12,291 nucleotides of DNA from JBGTKH01 sp041744735 (lineage in GTDB: Bacteria; Planctomycetota; Planctomycetia; Pirellulales; Pirellulaceae). The stretch is taken from NCBI GenBank assembly GCA_041744735.1, contig JBGTKH010000127.1, positions 1 to 12,291 of the forward strand, written 5' to 3'. Below the pieces are notes generated by a model. The model was given only the letters and a program-made list of their open reading frames with translations. It was not told the origin of the DNA and made no database searches. The position numbers and the translations under genes were made by a program. Positions 4,955 to 12,291 of the stretch are shown here, piece after piece; the stretch's first letter is position 1, and each line of letters opens with the position of its first letter.

Positions 4955-7900
4955 TTCTTGGCGTCTTCCGTAAAGTTGCAGTCTTTCGGGTAACCTGAAC
5001 ATTTCCAGTATTTCTTAACGCCGTTGTACAACCGAACTTCGTGCAGTTTCGCTTGTCTGCCACACTTTGGGCACGCCCTGACGTTATGGTTATTTGTCAA
5101 TGAGATTGTGTTCGTGGGTATCGGCGCACCCGCCGCCACCGGCGAGGCAATGACGGGACTTGGTTGAGAACTCGACCTCCGAGTTGGTTTTCGCGGCGAT
5201 GGCATGGGCTCCGGCCCTGAAGTCGTCGCCGTCGTTGTCGGTGCCTGCAATTCGCCGCTCACCGGCGCATCGGACGAGGACTTCGGGCCAGTAGTCGGCA
5301 AATGACCTTTGTCGGTGCGTGCGAGTGTGTCGTCGGACGGCGCTGCCGATTCCTCAAAGAGACTACGTTGCGCGTCTTGAGTTGGTGTTGAGGCAGCCGA
5401 GCCGGCGGTTTCGGTTTCTGCCTTGTAGCCCCGGCGACGCGAGGTTCTCCGGGTCGGTGGCGGCGCTTCAAGACGTTCTTGTTCCTTCCATTCGCGGCGA
5501 AGTTCCTCCGCGCGGCGGACTATTCTCTGCTTCAGTTCTGTGTCGGTTGGCTTGTCGACGTCATCTCGTATTTCTGCGCCGAGTGGTTCGACTTCGAGTT
5601 GTTCCAGACGCTCGAACACGCGAGCCATCGCACCATCCCGATCGCGAAAGAACCGGGATGACCGAATGCGGATGAACCGCCAGCCGAGTCGTTCTAGCAT
5701 CAATTGGCGTCGGTGGTCATCTTCCAGATTGGCGTGAAAGCGGTCGCCGTCACATTCGATTGCGATCTTTCTGTTGTCCGCACCGAAGACAACGATGTCG
5801 ATGGAAAACGCACCGACCGCCCATTGAGCGGCAAGGCGATAGCCATGTTTGTTGAGTCGCTGGATGACTTGCTTTTCAAACTCGGATTGCGCGCGTTGGT
5901 TCGCTTGAATAAACTGCTTGGTCAGCGCGGTCGGGTCTTGCGCGTGATGAATCAGCCGCAGGCGTAAATCGCCCGGTTGAAGCTCTGTATCCGGATTCAA
6001 CGAATGCACGACCCACAACTGATTCTGCGCGCGGCTGGCGGCGACGTTAAATCGCTGCTTGAACATCGCGGCCTGTCGGTCTTTGCGCAACGGTGTTCCA
6101 TCGGATGTATCCACCATCGACAAGAACATGACATGACGCTCGTCTCCCTGAAATGATGCGGCATTGCCACACAAAATGCGACGGGCTGCGTATTCCGTCT
6201 CCGGCAAGTGTCGGCGTAACAACGTGTCAATGACTTCCGCCTGCTCGTTGCCGACGAGGCTGATCACCCCCATCGTCATCTCGTCGTACTCCGAATGCTC
6301 GGTCGCCGCCACGAGAAGTGACGCCACTTCGTTCGCTTCCATCTGGTTGACTTTGTTATTTGCGATGCCGTTCAAAACGCGATGTGCCACAAGAAACGGC
6401 CGCGTCGATACCTCATGGCTTTCACGTAGCGGTTTGATTCTGCCCTCGTAACACAGGTCATTGCTGAACTGAATGATTTCAGGCACGCAACGAAAGTGCT
6501 CGACGAGGCAGGTGGGGGTTTCGAAGCATTCCTGAGCGAGTTCATAGATCGACGTGCTTCCAGCGTAACTCTCCTTGCTGGGGATGTCGTAAAGGAACTG
6601 ATCGATCAGCGACTGAATCTCAAGCCCTTTCTCACCAATCGCCAATGGGCTTACTTGCTCTTTGTCCCCAACGACGAAGACGCTACTCGCGAGCATCAGT
6701 GGCAAGATTCCAATGACGTCGCATTGACTCGCCTCGTCGATGATGACGATGTCAAAGAGCGTCGAAGAAAAGTCGAATGACTCGACGACTCTGGACAGAG
6801 GCATGATCCACACAGGCACGGCAGCACGCGCAGACTTGAGTTGTTCTCGTGCCTGCGCCTTCAAAGCCGCCGAACGCACGCCACTTTCAAAGCCACGACT
6901 TGAGACTGTGTTGGCATAGCCAGTCAGACTTTGCCGTAGTCTGGTGGCGTATCGCTTGCGGCGCTGTTCTGCCCACGTTGACGCGATGACAAACCTCGCC
7001 GTCACGTCCCGTAATTGTTCCGAGAATGTATTGACATCCCGCTGAAGCGAATCAATGTCCGTGCTGGCCCGCCGGTCGAGTTCCTGAGACCACTGCCGGA
7101 ATAGCCATGCTCGTTGCACGTCACCCGGTGGAACTTGGCCATCGTGCGGAGCTTTGCGATGGGCAATGGTGTCGGCCCAAGTTGGCGCAGCTTTACGGAG
7201 TCGCGTAAGAGCAGCAGCCCGGCGACGATTTGGCTCGATCAGCGACTGCAATGTTCGCAGACGAGCAATTGCCTGTGCATACTCGTGGCTGTTGCCACGA
7301 GTCACGGCCGCAAGCAACCGCTGTGTGGTCGGGGCTGACTGAGTACCGAGTCCGAACGACCGCAAGTAGTCGAGTAACTCAGTGAGTTGTTGCTCACACC
7401 GCCGCAGTTCATGCCATTCGATTCGGCGCTGAAGGACAGGAATCAACGCGTCTGCGGCGTTTAGCCAACGGGTCAGCGTTGGATTTGGTCCGGTTAGTTG
7501 AGCCTGTCGGTTCACCCAATCTTGCCAGCGAATTCCCAGCTTGGTGACGGCTTGTTCGAGGCTGCTGCCGGTTTCCGCAAACCAACGCACCGCGTCACGC
7601 ATTCGAGGAATAAACTGACGCATGAACTCTTCTGGCTTGGCGCTCGCATCAGCCGGCAAGTCCGCGTCCAGACCGTTGAGTTGAATCTGCCAGCGTTTCA
7701 CGAGTTCACCGCGTTTCAATTCGGCGGCGGTCAGTTTCGCGATGGCTCCAAAGTCATCGACAACCTTCAACCGGCGACTGTCGAAGGTCCAATCCAATAA
7801 ACGTGCCCATTGTGGCTTGAACAGCCGCGCTAAAGTTCCAAGCCCACCGCCATTTTGTACATGGACTTCGATGGCTTTACTGACGTCGAACAACTCCTCG

Positions 7901-9999
7901 AGAATCCAACCCGGCGGCAATTCGTGAATCTGGCGCGCAAGTGCGGCGGAGCGGGCTTTTGCCGTGATTTCACACGTTTCTTCGATTAGGTTCACCAATC
8001 CAATCCAGTCAGCGACGACATGTTCGCCGTTGAATCCGCCTTCGACGCACTCACGGAACCAAGCCGGCTCAGACCGGAGCCGCTGACATTCGGCCGTCAG
8101 CCGGGAATGAAGTTGGTTGATCTCGGATCGGCTTGACGGAGTTTCCGTCCAAAGGTCCGTGTCGCGGACCACACCAGCCTGACGAAGAGCCTTGATACGG
8201 GCTACCGCTGCCTCAAACTTCTCCGGCGATGGAAGGCGATCCAGGTCCGGTAGCCGACATGCCAAGTCCTGCTCGTCCGACGAATTCAGGATGGCATTTG
8301 TCCCATAGAGGTCCGCGAACTCTTGAGGTGACAGCGGCAAGCTGGCGCCGGCCTCGACCGATCCCGGCAGCCATGAATGCTCATCGTTCCAATCGTGGAG
8401 CCGTCGAGCGGCCTCGGCCGGATTCACGCCCTCGCCACCCACGATGACGTCGACGTATTCATCGCGAACCGCATCACGCAGTGCGTCCTGCGCAGACTTC
8501 AGCTTGCGAGAAACCAACTCGCGGATCGTGCTCAGTCCGACAACGGTACCATCCAAAACTTCCTGCGTTGTGGTGCCCAACCTTTGACCAATAGCCGCGA
8601 TCGCCTCTTTAAGTTCCTGTCGACTTGTTGCGTCGGTATCCAGCACACTAACGCAGAGCGGCCGCAACTCGTCGACGATCTTCTCGCGAACAACACGCAA
8701 TGCCTTCGCCGAATGGCTGGTGATTAAGATCGTCTTGCCCTGCGCTAGGGCATGACCAACAAGATTCGCTATGGTATGTGTCTTGCCGGTCCCCGGTGGT
8801 CCTTGCACAAGCACCATCCCGGTTTGGTCAAGCTGTCGAACGACCTGCTCTTGCTCAGGATTGGCCGGGCGAGTGAGCAGAAGCTCGACTTCGTCGAGCA
8901 CTCGTCCCGTTTGAACTTCGGCTGCTCTGTTTGCTGAATTCGATCCCGACTGCGATTCAAGTCCTTCACCGACGAGGTTGGTGAGCACCTTCGGAATTTG
9001 GAATTCAGGCGACGAGTCAATGCGGCGAATAGCCGCATCGATAGCTGTTGAATACGAACCAACGCGCGGCGCGAGAAAAACAAGCGGTTCTCGCCGTAAC
9101 GTGACATCTGCCTGAGTCGCACGGTGCTCGTCATCTGTTTCGCACAGCGCTCCCTTGGCAAAGACACCATTCACCAGACGAGCAAGAAAGCCTTTCGTCT
9201 CATCGCCGCCCAGCGGGTGAATGCGACGGTTTTCGTTGAGTTCGGATTGGCATTTCGCCAATTGCTTGGCGTTCGCGAGATGTTGACCGTCTTGGCTCGG
9301 GATAGCCGAGATCACAGCCATTGCCAGTTCCGGCGGATCGTCCGTCTCGACGAGGCGGAATTCGGGCTCTTTCGGATCGAATTGCAACTCAAGCCGCTGG
9401 AGCAAAACGGGATGATTGATCTGTCCGACGACATCGGTCGCGCGAATCAGCCCATCTCCCAGTACGAGTTGGACGTTCTCCGACTCACGTTCGACTTCGC
9501 CATGCAAGGCGTAGAGCCGCTGGTAAACGTGCTCGACTTGTCGCGTTGGTGTCTCTGCAACGACCCATGCCTTACGTCGGGTTATCCACTCGTCACGTGA
9601 CTGGACACGTCGACTATCATCTCCAAAGCGAATGGTGCGAGTTTCTTCTCCAAAAACGACATTTCGCGTTTCGAGAAACTCGGGTTCACCTTCAAGTTTG
9701 TTCCATCCCGCGAGGATCCATTCGCGCAGATCGGCCGGCGGGGCCGGACACAGTGTCGGCTGAGGCCGGCGAACTCGCAGAATCAAACCATCGACGACAC
9801 CGACTTCGTCGTTGGCACCAACGGCAGCAAGTTGTCCGACCGTGATCGCCGGATGACGAGGCAGTCGCTCCAGAAAAAGTTTCCACGAATATTCGTCAAT
9901 GTTGCGAACTGGTGGCTTCTTCAGCGTTTGGAATCGCTTTAGGAACTCAAGGAGCCGGCGAACTTTGCCACGGGCGATGTTGTGTAACGGTTGGTTCAT
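4951..9999 (-). CDS. SF1 UPF1-like helicase with C-terminal Vsr-like nuclease and zinc ribbon
   Basis: The product has 1682 residues from the ATG at 9999; an in-frame TTG 21 nt earlier has no ribosome site. Residues 1-390 form an N-terminal region typical of large AAA/SF1 defence-type proteins. Helicase motifs are Walker A GPPGTGKT (400-407), Walker B with DEASQCD (1088-1094), motif III VVGDKEQVSP (1109-1118), motif IV EHFRCVPEII (1167-1176), motif V ASFQGDERHVM (from 1281) and motif VI FNVAASRAQNQLWV (1317-1330). About 680 mostly helical residues separate Walker A and B. A PD-(D/E)XK nuclease of the Vsr/MTES_1575 type follows (Asp1401, Glu1415, Asp1417 in IECDGDRFH), then a Pro/Ser/Thr-rich linker (about 1511-1630). 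It ends with a topoisomerase-like zinc ribbon (Cys1643, 1646, 1667, 1674). It probably unwinds and cuts foreign nucleic acid; the role is inferred. Confidence 0.92.
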   Translation of the reverse strand: MNQPLHNIARGKVRRLLEFLKRFQTLKKPPVRNIDEYSWKLFLERLPRHPAITVGQLAAVGANDEVGVVDGLILRVRRPQPTLCPAPPADLREWILAGWNKLEGEPEFLETRNVVFGEETRTIRFGDDSRRVQSRDEWITRRKAWVVAETPTRQVEHVYQRLYALHGEVERESENVQLVLGDGLIRATDVVGQINHPVLLQRLELQFDPKEPEFRLVETDDPPELAMAVISAIPSQDGQHLANAKQLAKCQSELNENRRIHPLGGDETKGFLARLVNGVFAKGALCETDDEHRATQADVTLRREPLVFLAPRVGSYSTAIDAAIRRIDSSPEFQIPKVLTNLVGEGLESQSGSNSANRAAEVQTGRVLDEVELLLTRPANPEQEQVVRQLDQTGMVLVQGPPGTGKTHTIANLVGHALAQGKTILITSHSAKALRVVREKIVDELRPLCVSVLDTDATSRQELKEAIAAIGQRLGTTTQEVLDGTVVGLSTIRELVSRKLKSAQDALRDAVRDEYVDVIVGGEGVNPAEAARRLHDWNDEHSWLPGSVEAGASLPLSPQEFADLYGTNAILNSSDEQDLACRLPDLDRLPSPEKFEAAVARIKALRQAGVVRDTDLWTETPSSRSEINQLHSRLTAECQRLRSEPAWFRECVEGGFNGEHVVADWIGLVNLIEETCEITAKARSAALARQIHELPPGWILEELFDVSKAIEVHVQNGGGLGTLARLFKPQWARLLDWTFDSRRLKVVDDFGAIAKLTAAELKRGELVKRWQIQLNGLDADLPADASAKPEEFMRQFIPRMRDAVRWFAETGSSLEQAVTKLGIRWQDWVNRQAQLTGPNPTLTRWLNAADALIPVLQRRIEWHELRRCEQQLTELLDYLRSFGLGTQSAPTTQRLLAAVTRGNSHEYAQAIARLRTLQSLIEPNRRRAAALTRLRKAAPTWADTIAHRKAPHDGQVPPGDVQRAWLFRQWSQELDRRASTDIDSLQRDVNTFSEQLRDVTARFVIASTWAEQRRKRYATRLRQSLTGYANTVSSRGFESGVRSAALKAQAREQLKSARAAVPVWIMPLSRVVESFDFSSTLFDIVIIDEASQCDVIGILPLMLASSVFVVGDKEQVSPLAIGEKGLEIQSLIDQFLYDIPSKESYAGSTSIYELAQECFETPTCLVEHFRCVPEIIQFSNDLCYEGRIKPLRESHEVSTRPFLVAHRVLNGIANNKVNQMEANEVASLLVAATEHSEYDEMTMGVISLVGNEQAEVIDTLLRRHLPETEYAARRILCGNAASFQGDERHVMFLSMVDTSDGTPLRKDRQAAMFKQRFNVAASRAQNQLWVVHSLNPDTELQPGDLRLRLIHHAQDPTALTKQFIQANQRAQSEFEKQVIQRLNKHGYRLAAQWAVGAFSIDIVVFGADNRKIAIECDGDRFHANLEDDHRRQLMLERLGWRFIRIRSSRFFRDRDGAMARVFERLEQLEVEPLGAEIRDDVDKPTDTELKQRIVRRAEELRREWKEQERLEAPPPTRRTSRRRGYKAETETAGSAASTPTQDAQRSLFEESAAPSDDTLARTDKGHLPTTGPKSSSDAPVSGELQAPTTTATTSGPEPMPSPRKPTRRSSSQPSPVIASPVAAGAPIPTNTISLTNNHNVRACPKCGRQAKLHEVRLYNGVKKYWKCSGYPKDCNFTEDAKK

Positions 10000-10030
10000 G
10001 TCCCGGCTAACGTATGTCAAATGAGTTGAA

Positions 10031-10052
10031 TCCGATAAGTTGCCCTATCGGA
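10031..10052. promoter_or_regulatory. Inverted repeat upstream of the helicase-nuclease operon
   Basis: TCCGATA (10031-10037) and TATCGGA (10046-10052) form a 7-bp perfect inverted repeat with an 8-nt loop, starting 32 nt upstream of the ATG at 9999 on the minus strand. It could be an operator or a leader hairpin. There is no T-run, and no convincing promoter hexamers were identified near it. Confidence 0.35.
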
Positions 10053-10321
10053 CCAAGGGAACGCCTCTATCCAATTTAGCGTACCCAACCTCTTTCGTAG
10101 TCGCTACCCATTGCGATTAATTTCGTCACGAACGTGGATAATGGCGGCAATAGCGGACCTCGGTAAATCCGCGATTCTCGGCACGATCGTCTGCGCGTTA
10201 TCCGGTTTGGCCCCGATTTGACCGCGATGAATGATTAGGTCCAACCGGGCCACCTAGCTAGTCGGTCGCTCGGCCAGCCGCGCCGCGGAATTGGTCGACA
10301 GTTGTCGCCCGCGATACGTTA
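10053..10321. other. Gap upstream of the helicase operon, nothing recognised
   Basis: The stretch holds no plausible coding region and no familiar repeat. It should contain the promoter of the minus-strand operon, but planctomycetal-type promoters are poorly defined and none can be placed reliably. Confidence 0.4.
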
Positions 10322-10504
10322 CTACGCCTGCAACAACTCCGCGTTGATGTCGGCGATCGTTTGGTAGACGTCAGATTCGACGCGGATTACGCGCAGGGGC
10401 GTCTTGTGAACATCCGCGATGTCTCGGTGGCCTTGTTGCCTGACGGCGATCGACCATCCGGTCGCGCGTCTGGCTTTGCCGTCGCTCGTGGCGGTCGTTG
10501 TCAT
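10322..10504 (-). CDS. Possible small protein, 60 residues
   Basis: An ATG-started frame with mostly G or C at third positions, as real genes here have. It ends in a protein-like stretch, VIRVESDVYQTIADINAELL, which could be a helix of a small DNA-binding or antitoxin-like protein. Against it: no ribosome site before the ATG at 10504, competing open frames on both strands, and no recognised family. If real, it would be on the same strand as the helicase operon, 322 nt upstream of it, and divergent from the toxin-antitoxin pair. Confidence 0.25.
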   Translation of the reverse strand: MTTTATSDGKARRATGWSIAVRQQGHRDIADVHKTPLRVIRVESDVYQTIADINAELLQA

Positions 10505-10637
10505 GAATCACGCGAAATCGCTGGTCGAACGCGGTATGCTCACGGCGGGCGGGATGATGGTAAACTGGATGGAACGAAGGGACCCACCCCAACCCGCGCT
10601 CGCCGTCGATCATTCAGGAGATGAAGGAGGAACAAAC

Positions 10638-10868
10638 ATGGCCACCGTGACGATTCAAGAGGCCCAAGCCAAATTGCCCGAACTGATCGAGCATCTGGCC
10701 GCAGGCGAAGAACTGGTGATTACCCGCGATCAACAACCAATTGCCCGCCTGCTGGCCGAGGAGAAGCCGACACGGAAGCCTCGTCAGGCGGGTAACTGCC
10801 AGGGGATGCTCGTCATCGTCGCCGATGATGACGAACACCTTAAAGACTTTGCGGAGTACATGGAATGA
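10638..10868 (+). CDS. Type II antitoxin, Phd/YefM family
   Basis: The product has 76 residues, with a strong ribosome site AAGGAGG (10624-10630) 7 nt before the ATG. Residues 3-46 (TVTIQEAQAKLPELIEHLAA, then GEELVITRDQQPIARLLA) are the Phd/YefM DNA-binding domain: beta strand, helix, GE turn and the ITR/P-A-R-L block. The C-terminal part, ending in DDDEHLKDFAEYME, is the acidic segment that wraps around and blocks the toxin. The stop overlaps the start of the PIN toxin (ATGA), giving the normal antitoxin-first order. Such antitoxins, alone or with toxin, repress their own promoter, so an operator should lie in the 100 bases upstream, though none was identified. The family is certain; calling it VapB would follow only from the partner. 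Confidence 0.93.
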   Translation: MATVTIQEAQAKLPELIEHLAAGEELVITRDQQPIARLLAEEKPTRKPRQAGNCQGMLVIVADDDEHLKDFAEYME

Positions 10869-11251
10869 GGGTCTTGCTCGACACGCATACGTTCCTGTGG
10901 TTTGTGTTGAACGACCCGCAGTTGAGCGACTGGGCGAAGTCGCTGATCGAAGACCCGGCGAGCGATGTCCTTGTCAGCCCCGCCAGCTATTGGGAGATTG
11001 CCATCAAGGTGCGTCTCAACAAGCTTGACCTGCGATCATCCTACGACGACTTCATGCACCGGGGCATCGTCGGTAACGACTTCGAGATTCTGCCTATCGA
11101 ACCCAGGCACAGCAGTCTGCTGACTACGCTGCCGTTGCATCATAAAGACCCGTTCGACAGATTGTTGGTGGCTCAATCACTCGTGGAAGGAACGCCGCTG
11201 GTCAGCGTCGACGCCCAACTCGATCCCTACGGCGTGAAGAGGCTTTGGTAG
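10865..11251 (+). CDS. PIN-domain ribonuclease toxin (VapC-like)
   Basis: The product has 128 residues, the usual size. The PIN metal-binding acidic residues are all present: Asp6 in LLDTHTFLW, Glu44 in SYWEIAIK, the DPFDR box (Asp95, Asp98) and Asp116 in LVSVDAQLD. PIN toxins use these to hold magnesium and cut RNA, often tRNA or rRNA, arresting growth when the antitoxin is lost. LDTHTFLWF and HKDPFDRLLVAQ are typical of the subgroup paired with Phd-type antitoxins. The start is fixed by the ATGA overlap with the antitoxin. Nothing suggests inactivation; the RNA target cannot be told. Confidence 0.94.
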   Translation: MRVLLDTHTFLWFVLNDPQLSDWAKSLIEDPASDVLVSPASYWEIAIKVRLNKLDLRSSYDDFMHRGIVGNDFEILPIEPRHSSLLTTLPLHHKDPFDRLLVAQSLVEGTPLVSVDAQLDPYGVKRLW

Positions 11252-11286
11252 GGAACACTGCTGCTGTGCTGAATTGGAGGTGGAAC

Positions 11287-11907
11287 ATGTCAGCCGTCCC
11301 TGAACCGCGTTACACGATCGAGGAATACCTGGCCCGCGAGCGAGTCGCTCCGCACAAGAGCGAATACTATCAGGGGCAAATCTTCGCGATGTTCGGCCGG
11401 CCGCCGCGGCACAACACGATTAGCGGGAACTTGCTCGCCAGTCTGCGAGGACGCCTGCGGGGCACGCGCTGCCGGCCTTACAACAGCGATCAGCGGATTC
11501 GGATTCCGGCCAATGGGCTCGCGACTTATCCCGACGTGTCGGTCGTTTGCGACGAGTTGCAACTCGATTCCCAGGACCGCGAGGCAATCGTCAATCCGCG
11601 CGTGATATTCGAGGTCCTTTCGAAGTCCACGGAGAGCTACGACCGAGGCAAGAAGTTCGACCTGTATCGGCAACTGGAGCCGCTTCGCGAATACGTTCTC
11701 GTGGCCCAGGACGAGCCGCAGGTGGAACGCTTTGTGCGCCAGGAGGACGGGTCTTGGCTCTTAACCGTGTTCAAGGGACTGGAGGCCGTGCTGGAACTTT
11801 CCACGTTGGCGTGCGTGTTGCCGCTGTCCGAAATCTACGAGGACGTGACGTTTGGTCCAGAGGAGTTGCATCGCGCAGCGTCACAAAGTATTGATCGGGC
11901 GCCGTGA
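11287..11907 (+). CDS. Uma2-family putative endonuclease (DUF820)
   Basis: The product has 206 residues from the ATG at 11287, preceded by GGAGG (11276-11280) at 6 nt; a longer frame from 11245 would start in the spacer after the toxin gene and has no such site. The PD-(D/E)XK core is visible: Glu26 in KSEYYQGQIFAM, Asp83 in TYPDVSVVC, Glu109 in VIFEVLSKST, then YDRGKKFDLYR. These are the hallmarks of Uma2 proteins, which are very numerous in cyanobacteria and planctomycetes and whose biological role is unclear. It lies 35 nt after the PIN toxin and may share its transcript. The domain ends near LSEIYEDVTF (181-189); the last 17 residues look like an added tail and are antisense to the neighbouring minus-strand frame. 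Confidence 0.88.
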   Translation: MSAVPEPRYTIEEYLARERVAPHKSEYYQGQIFAMFGRPPRHNTISGNLLASLRGRLRGTRCRPYNSDQRIRIPANGLATYPDVSVVCDELQLDSQDREAIVNPRVIFEVLSKSTESYDRGKKFDLYRQLEPLREYVLVAQDEPQVERFVRQEDGSWLLTVFKGLEAVLELSTLACVLPLSEIYEDVTFGPEELHRAASQSIDRAP

Positions 11908-12291
11908 AGAATCTTTCGGGCAGCACGTCGTATTTGCGCAATGACGACTCGACGTTTTGCCAGCCAAGCTTAGCCGCTGTGTCGAACGCCATGAGCCCTT
12001 TTTGAATTCGCTCTTCGCGATTCGCAAAGTTGCGGAACCAGATGGAGCGCTGGAAGTACGCAAAGCGGATCACGGGCCGGATGGCGATCGCGCGGACCAG
12101 CGGCCAATCGAACTCGGCCATTGCGTTTTCGATCGCGGGCCCGACGATGAATTCCTGTTCCTGAAGAAAGTGTGCGAGGAAGACTTCCCGCCTTTCAGCA
12201 TCCGTCAGCGCCTGGCCGCAGCGGCGAGCCGCGTGAACTCGGCGCAAGGCGTCCAACAGCGGCCCGGGAACAAACTGCGCGGCCTCCGCCT
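11771..12291 (-). CDS. Unrecognised protein, 3' part; frame runs into the Uma2 gene
   Basis: The frame is open from the right edge of the window (AEAAQFVPGPLLDALRRV...), so its start lies outside. About 172 residues are visible. The first 120 or so look like real protein: a charged helix (LTDAERREVFLAHFLQEQEF), an aromatic-rich middle (IRFAYFQRSIWFRNFANREE) and SSLRKYDVLPERFFTAPDQYF. No family was recognised. The last 40 or so residues are Arg/Pro/Thr-rich and lie antisense to the 3' end of the Uma2 gene, which is unlikely to be original coding sequence. The gene was probably cut short when the Uma2 or toxin-antitoxin block arrived and now reads to a chance stop at 11771. A natural end further right would need a stop codon that is not there. 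Confidence 0.55.
   Translation of the reverse strand, partial: AEAAQFVPGPLLDALRRVHAARRCGQALTDAERREVFLAHFLQEQEFIVGPAIENAMAEFDWPLVRAIAIRPVIRFAYFQRSIWFRNFANREERIQKGLMAFDTAAKLGWQNVESSLRKYDVLPERFFTAPDQYFVTLRDATPLDQTSRPRRFRTAATRTPTWKVPARPPVP

Noticed and set aside
4955..5002. Longer start for the DUF5677-like gene
   Set aside because: It would overlap the helicase-nuclease zinc-ribbon codons by 52 nt, while the ATG at 4954 gives a clean ATGA junction.
10000..10020. TTG start for the helicase-nuclease gene
   Set aside because: No ribosome site before it and a rarer start codon; the ATG at 9999 is simpler, though its own site is also weak.
10371..10624. Several overlapping plus- and minus-strand open frames upstream of the antitoxin
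   Set aside because: His/Arg/Gly-rich shadows without family motifs; only the 60-codon frame at 10322-10504 was kept, with low confidence.

Overview
The window is high-GC bacterial DNA. It most resembles an accessory region of a Planctomycetota chromosome (Pirellulales-like). That is an inference from the mix of families: a secreted PL10-type pectate lyase homologue, REP elements with their Y1 transposase, a Uma2 endonuclease, a DUF4160/DUF2442 pair and a Phd/PIN toxin-antitoxin pair. No rRNA, tRNA, CRISPR array or complete insertion sequence was seen.

Left part (1-1988): the 3' end of a HAD-superfamily hydrolase, a 270-base gap with an inverted repeat and an ACGT-rich repeat cluster, then a complete exported pectate-lyase-like protein.

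Repeat region (1994-3345): seven clear REP-type hairpins and one decayed copy surround a REP-associated tyrosine transposase (RAYT) gene on the minus strand. Each clear hairpin has a 5-bp stem and a GCAA loop. Most carry a GTAG or TTAG foot exactly 4 nt from the stem. Next to it lie a fragment of a second, different Y1 transposase and a DUF4160 gene with its middle missing. The DUF4160 stop still overlaps the start of an intact DUF2442 gene.

Central part (4085-9999, minus strand): a two-gene operon. A 1682-residue protein combines a UPF1-like SF1 helicase, a Vsr-like/MTES_1575-type PD-(D/E)XK nuclease and a topoisomerase-type zinc ribbon. Its stop overlaps the start of a DUF5677-like gene (ATGA). 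This is the best candidate in the window for a poorly described system, probably antiphage or anti-plasmid, though that role is inferred from architecture.

Right part (10021-12291): a 638-base gap with an inverted repeat just upstream of the helicase gene and one doubtful small ORF. It is followed by a Phd-family antitoxin and a PIN-domain toxin (ATGA overlap), a Uma2 endonuclease 35 nt downstream, and the 3' part of an unrecognised minus-strand gene whose reading frame runs 137 nt into the Uma2 gene from the opposite strand. Toxin-antitoxin genes, nucleases and decayed mobile elements together give the look of a defence or accessory island.
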